From the NCBI GenBank assembly GCA_016707175.1, contig JADJIB010000002.1, positions 248,001 to 312,000 on the forward strand: DNA of 64,000 bases. The letters are read 5' to 3'. The notes under the pieces were generated by a model, which was given only the letters and a program-made list of their open reading frames with translations, searched no databases and was not told the DNA's origin. Below, one piece after another: positions 27,070 to 33,975 of this stretch; position 1 is the stretch's first letter, and every line of letters starts with the position of its first letter. The position numbers and the translations under genes are program-made. The DNA is from Candidatus Phosphoribacter hodrii (GTDB lineage Bacteria > Actinomycetota > Actinomycetes > Actinomycetales > Dermatophilaceae).

Positions 27070-27253
27070 CCAGAGACCTTTCTCATGAGCCCATACGTCG
27101 TTGCGCCATGCGGAAAGCACGTCGCTCGTCTGACACCGAGTGTGGCTGTCGAGTCGACCGTGCGTCACGGACTCACGTCCCGTCCCTAGGAGTGAGGGAT
27201 GTCACGTGCCGTTGGCCTGACGGGGAGGCCACCCCTGGTGCCTAGGCTCGATC
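27070..27253. promoter_or_regulatory. Divergent promoter region of the lipid locus
   Basis: This 184-nt gap separates the start of the WS/DGAT operon (minus) from the aldehyde dehydrogenase-GMC pair (plus), so it must hold both promoters. The part around 27165-27216 contains loosely inverted GTCACGG/CCTAGGAGTGAGGGATGTCACGT sequence that could bind a dimeric regulator, but no perfect palindrome is present. No regulator gene lies next to it. Confidence 0.35.
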
Positions 27254-28876
27254 ATGACCCCCGCTTCCTCCGGGAACCGTTCCTCTGCCCACCGTCCCGG
27301 ACCGCTGGACCCGGAACACGTCCTCGCCGCGACCTATGCGCTCGATCAGAGTTACGTGCGGGGGCTCACCGACCAGCTGGTGGCCACGTCCGGGACCGCG
27401 AGCAGGCTCCTCGCCCCAGCCACGGGTCAGCCGCTCGGCAACATCCCCACCTCGACACCTGCCGACGTCCTCTCAGCCATGGCGCGCGCGAGGGAGGCCG
27501 CCAAGGACTGGGGGCTCTCCAGCTTCGCCGAGCGCTCCGAGGTCCTCATGCGCCTGCACGAGCTGATCCTCGATCGGCGCGAGGAGATCATGGACCTCAT
27601 CTGCTGGGAGTCGGGCAAGTCACGCATCCACGCGTTCGACGAACCCCTGCACGTCGCGCTCACGGCGCGCTACTACGCCCGGACCCTCGACCGGCACCTG
27701 GCACCCAAGCGTCGCGACGGAGTCGTCCCGTTCCTCACCCAGATCGAGGAGCACCGCACCCCCAAGGGCGTCGTGGCGATCATCTCGCCGTGGAACTACC
27801 CGTTCACCATGGCGCTCGTCGACGGCATCGCCGCGATCGCCGCGGGGAACGCCGTCGTCTCCAAGCCCGACCACCACACTCCCCTGTCGGCTCTGCTCGG
27901 CCTCGCGCTGCTCGAGGAGGCTGGGCTCCCGGAGGGTGTCTGGCAGATGGTGACGGGGGCGGGCCGGGTGCTCGGCACCCCGATGATCGAGAACGCCGAC
28001 TACGTGTGTTTCACCGGCTCGACCGCAACGGGCCGGGTCATCGCCCGGCAATGCGCCGACCGACTTATCGGCTGCTCACTCGAACTCGGCGGCAAGAACC
28101 CGATTCTCGTCCTGCGCGACGCCGACCTCGACCGGGCGGCCGAGGGAGCCGTCCGGGCCGCCTTCTCCAACGGTGGGCAACTGTGCGTGTCGACCGAGCG
28201 CCTCTATGTCGACGCCGAGGTTCACGACGAGTTCGTCGAGAAGTTCGTCGCGCGGACCAAGGCCATGCGGTTGGGCGCCGGCCACGAGTGGGGCATCGAC
28301 ATGGGCTCGTTGATCTCGGCGGAACAGTTGACGACGGTCGCCGATCACGTCGATGACGCCGTCCACCACGGCGCGCGGGTCCTCGCCGGAGGTCGGGCCC
28401 GGCCCGATCTCGGCCCGTACTTCTACGAGCCGACCATCCTCGACGGGGTCACCCCCGATATGGCCTGTCACGCCGACGAGACGTTCGGTCCGGTCATCTC
28501 GGTCTACCCGTTCACCACCGAGGATGAGGCGGTGGACCTGGCCAACGCCGGCGACTACGGCCTCAACGCCGCGGTCTTCAGCCGCGACAACAAGCGGGCC
28601 CGCCTCATCGCCAACCGGATCAAGTGCGGCACCGTCAACATCAACGAGGCCTTCAGCGCGACCTTCGCCAGCCTCGACGCCCCCATGGGCGGGATGCGCT
28701 CCTCCGGCATCGGCCGGCGCCAGGGTGCCGAGGGCATCCACCGCTACACCGAGGTCCAGTCGGTCGCCACGCAATACCTGCTCCGCTTCGGGCCGCACTG
28801 GGGCCTGACCGACGAGGCGTATGCCGCCGTGATGACCGGAGCGGTCAAGCTCCTCACCCGCCTCGGGAGGGCATAG
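27254..28876 (+). CDS. NAD(P)-dependent aldehyde dehydrogenase, succinic semialdehyde dehydrogenase (GabD2) type
   Basis: Oxidises an aldehyde to the acid. The 540 residues carry the Rossmann/ALDH motifs SPWNYPFTM, FTGSTATGR, the general-base Glu in LELGGKNP, and the catalytic Cys in NGGQLCVSTER. The first 30 residues are a Pro/Ser-rich extension. Closest by feel to actinobacterial GabD2-like enzymes, whose substrates are often uncertain. Its stop codon overlaps the GTG start of the GMC oxidoreductase by one base. That coupling to an alcohol oxidase suggests alcohol-to-aldehyde-to-acid oxidation. Confidence 0.9.
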   Translation: MTPASSGNRSSAHRPGPLDPEHVLAATYALDQSYVRGLTDQLVATSGTASRLLAPATGQPLGNIPTSTPADVLSAMARAREAAKDWGLSSFAERSEVLMRLHELILDRREEIMDLICWESGKSRIHAFDEPLHVALTARYYARTLDRHLAPKRRDGVVPFLTQIEEHRTPKGVVAIISPWNYPFTMALVDGIAAIAAGNAVVSKPDHHTPLSALLGLALLEEAGLPEGVWQMVTGAGRVLGTPMIENADYVCFTGSTATGRVIARQCADRLIGCSLELGGKNPILVLRDADLDRAAEGAVRAAFSNGGQLCVSTERLYVDAEVHDEFVEKFVARTKAMRLGAGHEWGIDMGSLISAEQLTTVADHVDDAVHHGARVLAGGRARPDLGPYFYEPTILDGVTPDMACHADETFGPVISVYPFTTEDEAVDLANAGDYGLNAAVFSRDNKRARLIANRIKCGTVNINEAFSATFASLDAPMGGMRSSGIGRRQGAEGIHRYTEVQSVATQYLLRFGPHWGLTDEAYAAVMTGAVKLLTRLGRA

Positions 28877-30603
28877 TGACCACTGCCTTCGATTACGACG
28901 TCGTGATCGTCGGCTCGGGCTTCGGTGGATCGGTCGCCGCGCTACGCCTCACCGAGAAGGGCTACTCGGTCGCCGTCCTCGAAGCGGGCCCACGTTTCGA
29001 GGACGCCGACCTGCCCGACACGAGCTTCGATGTGCGCAACTACCTGTTCGCGCCGTCGTTGGGCTGCTACGGGATCCAGCGGATCGACCTGCTCAACGAC
29101 TGCCTCATCCTCAGCGGAGCCGGGGTCGGCGGTGGCTCGCTCGTCTACGCGAACACCCTCTACCAGCCTCCGGCCGCCTTCTACGACGACCCCCAGTGGC
29201 GCGACATCACCGACTGGAAGACCGAGTTGGCGCCCTACTACGACCAGGCCACCCGGATGCTCGGCGTCATCACCAACCCGTGGCACACGCCCTCGGACGA
29301 GGTGATCCGCCAGGTCGCCGAGGAGATGGGCAAGGGCGACACCTTCCGCTACACCCCGGTCGGGGTCCTCTTCCCGCGCGACGGCGAGAGCAAGGGCCAG
29401 CCCGTCGACGACCCCTACTTCGGTGGCGAAGGGCCGCGACGGCATACCTGCACGGGGTGTGGCGAGTGCATGACCGGCTGCCGCCACAACGCGAAGAACA
29501 CCCTCGTGAAGAACTACCTCTACCTCGCCGAGAAGCATGGCGCGCACGTCCACCCGCTGACGACCGTGACCCGCGTCGTCCCCCGCCACGGCGGCGGATA
29601 CGACGTCCATACGACTAACACCCGCGCGAAGACCAAGCGCCGCGCAGCGCGTCAGAGCCGCACGTATGCCGCGCAGCAGGTGATCTTCGCGGCGTCGGCA
29701 CTAGGGACTCAACGCCTCCTGCACACGATGAAGTTCACCGGCGAACTCCCCCGTCTCTCCGACACTCTGGGCCGGTTGACCCGGACCAACTCCGAGTCGA
29801 TCCTCGGCGCCGGCGCACCCAAGGACGACCCGCGCGACTTCACCGAGGGGGTGGCGATCACCTCGTCGTTCCATCCGGACGAGCACACCCACATCGAGCC
29901 GGTCCGCTACGGCCGGGGCTCCAACGTCATGTCGCTGCTCACCTCGGTGCTCACCGACGACCTCGGCGACACGCCCCGGTGGCGGGTCTGGCTGCGCCAG
30001 TCGTGGCACGAGCGATCCACCGTGCGCCGGCTCTACGACTTCAAACACTGGTCGGAGCACACCGTCATCGCGTTGGTCATGCAGTCGCTGGACAACTCGA
30101 TCAACACCTTCCCCAAGCGCAATCGGGTCACCGGCAAGATCACGTTGAGCTCCGAGCAGGGTCACGGTGCACCCAATCCGACCTGGATCCCATTGGCGAA
30201 CGAGGCGGTCCGACGCATGGCTCGGAACGTCGGCGGCTTCCCAGCCGGCAACATCGGCGAGCAGTTCCATCGGCCGCTGACGGCGCACTTCATCGGCGGC
30301 TGCCCGATCGGGAAGGACGCCGACCACGGCGTCGTCGATGCCTACCACCGGGTCTTCGGTTACGACGGTCTGCACATCGTCGACGGGTCCGCGATCTCGG
30401 CCAACCTCGGCGTCAACCCGTCGTTGACCATCACCGCTCAAGCCGAGCGGGCCATGGCCTACTGGCCCAACAAGGGCCAGACCGACGCGCGGCCGACGCT
30501 GGGCACGGCATACCAAGGGATCGCACCGGTCGAGCCGGCGAAGCCGATCGTCCCGGCGTCGGCTCCGGCAGCCCTGCGTCTGCCGATCGTCGGCATCACC
30601 TGA
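28876..30603 (+). CDS. GMC family FAD-dependent oxidoreductase, cholesterol/long-chain alcohol oxidase-like
   Basis: 575 residues. The FAD-binding GSGFGGS is at the N-terminus (residues 13-19) with AVLEAGPRF. A cysteine cluster CTGCGECMTGC near residue 195 is typical of this actinobacterial GMC subgroup. The C-terminal half has HFIGGCPIG and GLHIVDGSAISANLGVNPSLTI. The GTG start overlaps the upstream TAG, with GGGAGG 5 nt before it. No signal peptide is present. Candidate substrates are sterols or long-chain alcohols, and the neighbouring wax-ester genes favour the latter. Substrate assignment is inference. Confidence 0.88.
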   Translation: MTTAFDYDVVIVGSGFGGSVAALRLTEKGYSVAVLEAGPRFEDADLPDTSFDVRNYLFAPSLGCYGIQRIDLLNDCLILSGAGVGGGSLVYANTLYQPPAAFYDDPQWRDITDWKTELAPYYDQATRMLGVITNPWHTPSDEVIRQVAEEMGKGDTFRYTPVGVLFPRDGESKGQPVDDPYFGGEGPRRHTCTGCGECMTGCRHNAKNTLVKNYLYLAEKHGAHVHPLTTVTRVVPRHGGGYDVHTTNTRAKTKRRAARQSRTYAAQQVIFAASALGTQRLLHTMKFTGELPRLSDTLGRLTRTNSESILGAGAPKDDPRDFTEGVAITSSFHPDEHTHIEPVRYGRGSNVMSLLTSVLTDDLGDTPRWRVWLRQSWHERSTVRRLYDFKHWSEHTVIALVMQSLDNSINTFPKRNRVTGKITLSSEQGHGAPNPTWIPLANEAVRRMARNVGGFPAGNIGEQFHRPLTAHFIGGCPIGKDADHGVVDAYHRVFGYDGLHIVDGSAISANLGVNPSLTITAQAERAMAYWPNKGQTDARPTLGTAYQGIAPVEPAKPIVPASAPAALRLPIVGIT

Positions 30604-30634
30604 GCGACCGCGTTGGCGCCCGATCGGCCTCCGT

Positions 30635-31417
30635 TCAGCCGGTGACGAGGGCGGCGACAGTCTCGCCGATCGCGGCATACGTGGGGTAGATCGACGTGCC
30701 CCGATCGACGGGGCCGTCCATGAGGTCGGTGGCCAGGGCGGCGACCGCGACCCACGCGTCACCGCTCTCGATGACCGCGATGTCGTGGCGCACCCCGGGA
30801 AGGCTGCCGGTCTTCGACGCGCAGCGCAGGCCCTCAGGGAGATAGGCGGGCAGGCCCTCGTCGAACTGCTGCTCGCGCAGGACGGCCAGCGCCATGGCGG
30901 CCTCGCGCTGGGGCAGGATCGACCCGGCGCGCACGGCGGCGAGCAACTCGGCCAGGTCCGCGGCGCAGGTCTCGTTCTCGTGACCCGCAGCGGCCGCCAC
31001 CTGGTCCATCATCCGGCGCCGCAGCACGGTATGCCGCGTCCCCGCGCGTCCGAGCAACCGAGCCACCTCGCCCACACCGACCAGCCCGAGCACCGCGTTG
31101 GTGGCGTCGTTGTCGGACAGCGCGATCATCAGGCGCAACGCCTCCCCCGCGGGGAGGCTGGTCACCGAGGGCAGCAGCGCGAGCGGGCCACACCCACCCA
31201 CCCGGGCGGCCGGCAGCGCCACGGGCAGGTCCCACGGCATCCCCGAGGCGAGGTAGGCCAGCAACACGGGCACCTTGATGGTGCTCGCCGCAGGGACGAC
31301 TCGCGCCGAGTCGTGGTCGAACCGGTAGCCGTCCCGAGCACGAACGGCGACCGACAGACGGCCTGGGGCCGCGGCCACGAGATCGGCGAGACGAGCGGTC
31401 ACCGCAGCGGGATCCAT
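30635..31417 (-). CDS. Class A beta-lactamase-fold serine hydrolase, without signal peptide
   Basis: 260 residues with the three penicillin-recognising motifs: STIK (Ser45-Lys48), SDN (101-103) and KTG (202-204). By eye the omega-loop position equivalent to Glu166 in TEM-type enzymes (VLRRRMMDQVAA) lacks a Glu-x-x-Leu-Asn motif, so efficient beta-lactam deacylation is unlikely. There is no export signal at the chosen ATG, and the longer upstream frame is antisense to the NlpC gene. It is best read as a beta-lactamase-related esterase or peptidase of unknown substrate. It ends convergently with the GMC gene, 31 nt apart. Confidence 0.8.
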   Translation of the reverse strand: MDPAAVTARLADLVAAAPGRLSVAVRARDGYRFDHDSARVVPAASTIKVPVLLAYLASGMPWDLPVALPAARVGGCGPLALLPSVTSLPAGEALRLMIALSDNDATNAVLGLVGVGEVARLLGRAGTRHTVLRRRMMDQVAAAAGHENETCAADLAELLAAVRAGSILPQREAAMALAVLREQQFDEGLPAYLPEGLRCASKTGSLPGVRHDIAVIESGDAWVAVAALATDLMDGPVDRGTSIYPTYAAIGETVAALVTG

Positions 31418-31450
31418 GACCGGCAGTATCGGGCATGTGAGGATGGGGCG

Positions 31451-32212
31451 ATGGCCCTGCTGCGTGTGTCCGTGCCCGTGACGACCCTCTGGACCTCGCC
31501 GGATGCCCCCCGGCCGGTCGATGCCGCGGCGATCGCCGACCAGGCCGACCCGGCCAGGTGGTTGGCCGTCCTCGACGCCCGCCCGCAGGACGACGAGAGC
31601 GGTGATGGCCGGCTCGGCCTGCACGGCCGCGTCGAGAGTCAGGCCGTGCTCGGCGAGCCGGTCGTCCCGATCAGCGACGTGAGCGCCGACGGCTGGGTTC
31701 GGGTGGTGTGCCCGTGGCAGCCCAGCCGGTTGGACCCCCGCGGTTACCCGGGCTGGGTGCGCCGCAGCCATCTTGAGGACCCCGGCTCGGCCGGTGACGA
31801 GCCCGGCCTTCCGGTCGCCGACGCTCCCGGAGCCGACGTCCTCACCCTGGCTGCTGAACACCTCGGCCTGCCCTACCTCTGGGGAGGGACCTCACCGCTC
31901 GGGCTGGACTGCTCAGGGCTGGTGCACCACGTGTGGCGTCGGTTGGGCGTGGTCGTCCCGCGCGACGCCGACGATCAGGAGGCCGCGGCATACCCGGTGA
32001 CGTTCGGTGAGGAGCGCCCTGGTGACCTCTACTTCTTCGCCCACCCGGGGCGCGCAGTCCACCACGTGGGGATCGTCAGCGCGCCTGGGCGGATGCTCCA
32101 TGCCCCCGAAACGGGACGCGGGATCGTCGAGGAGGCGTTGGGGCCGGAGCGCGAGGCGACCCGGTATGCCGTGGGACGGCTGCCGCTGCCCGGCACGGCG
32201 CAGCGGTCCTGA
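31451..32212 (+). CDS. NlpC/P60 family cysteine peptidase with SH3-like N-terminal domain
   Basis: Predicted cleaver of peptide bonds in cell-wall peptides (gamma-D-Glu-diamino acid type). It has 253 residues. An SH3b-like region (about 60-110) precedes the catalytic domain with Cys154 in LDCSGLVHH, His205 in VHHVGIVS and LHAPETGRG. No signal peptide is visible, so it may act on imported muropeptides in the cytosol. It is divergent from the beta-lactamase-fold gene by 33 nt, and the two may share a promoter region. Confidence 0.87.
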   Translation: MALLRVSVPVTTLWTSPDAPRPVDAAAIADQADPARWLAVLDARPQDDESGDGRLGLHGRVESQAVLGEPVVPISDVSADGWVRVVCPWQPSRLDPRGYPGWVRRSHLEDPGSAGDEPGLPVADAPGADVLTLAAEHLGLPYLWGGTSPLGLDCSGLVHHVWRRLGVVVPRDADDQEAAAYPVTFGEERPGDLYFFAHPGRAVHHVGIVSAPGRMLHAPETGRGIVEEALGPEREATRYAVGRLPLPGTAQRS

Positions 32213-32227
32213 GTTAGCCTCGCGGCC

Positions 32228-32572
32228 ATGACGCGTGAGGAGTTGCTCGCCTATTGCCTGGCCAAGCCCGGCGCCTGGCCGGACGAGCCATGGGACGGCG
32301 ATGTCGTTGCCAAGGTCGGTCCGAAGATCTTCGCCTTCACCGGCGAGGACGCGGTGGGGCTCAAACTCGGGCGAGGGCGGGACGAGGCCGACGAGTGGCT
32401 GCACCGCTACCCGCAGGACGCCAGCGTCATGGCCTATATCGGTCGCTACGGATGGAACACCCTGCGGTTGGCGGGGGCCATCCCTGACGACGAACTCCTC
32501 GAGGCGATCGACGCGTCCTACGAGTCGGTCGTGGCGGCGCTGCCGCGCAAGCAACGCCCCAACGCTGGGTAG
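32228..32572 (+). CDS. MmcQ/YjbR family DNA-binding-like protein
   Basis: Small CyaY-like fold protein of 114 residues. The N-terminus MTREELLAYCLAKPGAWPDEPW, GPKIFAF, VGLKLG and the C-terminal WNTLRLAGAIPDDELLEAIDASY are the standard family pattern. Its function is poorly known and the double-wing fold is only suggestive of DNA binding. It follows the NlpC gene by 15 nt. Confidence 0.88.
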   Translation: MTREELLAYCLAKPGAWPDEPWDGDVVAKVGPKIFAFTGEDAVGLKLGRGRDEADEWLHRYPQDASVMAYIGRYGWNTLRLAGAIPDDELLEAIDASYESVVAALPRKQRPNAG

Positions 32573-32605
32573 AGTCTCAGGGACATCCCCAACGGAAGGT
32601 GCTTC

Positions 32606-33643
32606 GTGGACGTCACTCCCCTGGTGTGGTGGGTCACTATCGGTGCGGCAACAGTGGCCCTGTTGCTCGATGTCGCCGTCGTGGCCCGTCGACCCCATGT
32701 GCCGTCGATGCGCGAGTGCACGACCTACCTGGTCGTCTATGTCTCGCTGGCGCTGTTGTTCGGGCTGTTCATCTGGTGGGACTTCGGCGGGCAGTACGCC
32801 GGAGAGTTCTATGCCGGCTGGCTCACCGAGTACTCCCTGTCGGTCGACAACCTCTTCGTCTTCCTGCTCATCATGGCCAACTTCCGGGTTCCTGAGCGGC
32901 TGCAGCAGTCGGCCCTCATGGTGGGCATCATCATCGCCATCGTGCTGCGCGGGCTGTTCATCGCGCTCGGGGCCGCGGTCATCAACTCCTACGCCTGGGT
33001 GTTCTACATCTTCGGCGCCTTCCTCATCTGGACGGCCTGGAAGTTGGCCCGGGAGGGTGAGAGCGACGACGACGAATATGAGGAGAACGCGTTCCTGCAG
33101 TTCGTTGAGCGACGGTTCCCGGCGACGAGTTCCTTCCACGGCACCAAGCTCTTCGTCCACGAGGGCGCCAAGCGGCTGGTGACGCCGATGTTCATCGTCA
33201 TCATGGCGCTGGGGACGACCGACCTGCTCTTCGCCCTCGACTCGATCCCCGCGATCTACGGGCTCACCAAGGAGCCCTACCTCGTCCTCACCGCCAACAT
33301 CTTCGCCCTCATGGGCCTGCGTCAGCTCTACTTCCTCATCGGCGGGCTGCTCAAGCGCCTGGTCTACCTGTCGATCGGGCTGGCCGTGCTGTTGGCCTTC
33401 ATCGGCGTCAAGCTGATCCTGCACGCCCTGCACGAGAACAACCTGCCGTTCATCAACGGCGGTCAGCCGTTGCACGGCATACCCGACATCCCGATCTCGG
33501 TGTCGTTGGGCGCCATCGTCCTCATCCTCGGCGTGACGACCATTGCCAGCCTCCTCAAGTCGTCCCGCGATCGCAAGGCCGCTGAGCGGACGGCTGGCCA
33601 GGCGATCAGCGACCCCACCGAGGACGACCACCCGGACTGGTGA
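32606..33643 (+). CDS. TerC/Alx family integral membrane protein
   Basis: The 345-residue protein has about nine membrane segments. The family motifs SLSVDNLFVF and TTDLLFALDSIPAIYGL each contribute Asp/Asn residues inside the membrane, which form the metal path. TerC/Alx proteins export Mn2+ or help metal loading of secreted proteins. The start is a GTG with GGAAGG upstream. A charged cytoplasmic loop (GESDDDEYEENAF) and a hydrophilic tail are present. In related genomes these proteins can be under manganese riboswitch or pH control, but the 33-nt upstream gap leaves no room for one. Confidence 0.9.
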   Translation: MDVTPLVWWVTIGAATVALLLDVAVVARRPHVPSMRECTTYLVVYVSLALLFGLFIWWDFGGQYAGEFYAGWLTEYSLSVDNLFVFLLIMANFRVPERLQQSALMVGIIIAIVLRGLFIALGAAVINSYAWVFYIFGAFLIWTAWKLAREGESDDDEYEENAFLQFVERRFPATSSFHGTKLFVHEGAKRLVTPMFIVIMALGTTDLLFALDSIPAIYGLTKEPYLVLTANIFALMGLRQLYFLIGGLLKRLVYLSIGLAVLLAFIGVKLILHALHENNLPFINGGQPLHGIPDIPISVSLGAIVLILGVTTIASLLKSSRDRKAAERTAGQAISDPTEDDHPDW

Positions 33644-33654
33644 CGCGACGCCCC

Positions 33655-33975
33655 TCAGCCGCGACTGCGGGTGGCGAGGGTGGCGAGAGTGAGCACCACC
33701 GGCCCCCGCGCATCGCGAGGGTCGGCCACGCCACACCCGGGCCCGGCATCGGCCCGCCCGCTCGGGCACGCGCCACAACCGCCGGTGGCGCACCCGCCCC
33801 CGAGCGCTGTGTTTGTCAGGCGACCGGTCGCCACGAGATGGTCCACGGCGGCATCGACGACGTCAGGCGCCAATCCGGTATGCCGCGTCAACTCACCTCG
33901 GCTGCCGACCCCGGAGCCGATGGCGGCCAGGACGAGGTGCAGCGGCTTGGCCCTGGCTTGACTCGGCAGGGTCAT
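33655..33975 (-). CDS. FeoC-like winged-helix protein with cysteine cluster
   Basis: 106 residues, start overlapping the feoB stop (ATGA). The N-terminal about 60 residues look like a small winged helix (VGSRGELTRHTGLAPDVVDAAVDHL). It is followed by a cysteine-rich stretch with Cys62, Cys67, Cys70 and Cys81 (GCATGGCGACPS). This matches the FeoC plan of a wHTH plus a C-rich wing that can hold an Fe-S cluster. In enterobacteria FeoC protects FeoB from proteolysis or senses iron/oxygen. Assignment rests on position after feoB and the motif layout. Confidence 0.75.
   Translation of the reverse strand: MTLPSQARAKPLHLVLAAIGSGVGSRGELTRHTGLAPDVVDAAVDHLVATGRLTNTALGGGCATGGCGACPSGRADAGPGCGVADPRDARGPVVLTLATLATRSRG

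Noticed and set aside
27199..28356. An alternative plus-strand frame overlapping the aldehyde dehydrogenase gene
   Set aside because: Its product is Arg-rich with no motifs, while the 27254-28876 frame carries every aldehyde dehydrogenase motif.
21507..30603. An aldehyde-deformylating oxygenase or other alkane-forming partner for the AAR-like reductase
   Set aside because: No ferritin-like di-iron protein of that family is in the locus. The DUF4439 protein at 57.6 kb is a Tat lipoprotein with a different pattern.
30635..31417. Calling the beta-lactamase-fold protein an antibiotic-resistance gene
   Set aside because: There is no signal peptide and no recognisable Glu166-type omega-loop motif, so resistance is not supported.
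32573..32605. A manganese (yybP-ykoY) riboswitch upstream of terC
   Set aside because: The gap is only 33 nt, too short for the aptamer, and the surrounding sequence is coding.
33644..33654. A terminator between terC and the FeoC-like gene
   Set aside because: Only 11 nt separate the convergent stop codons and no stem can be drawn there.
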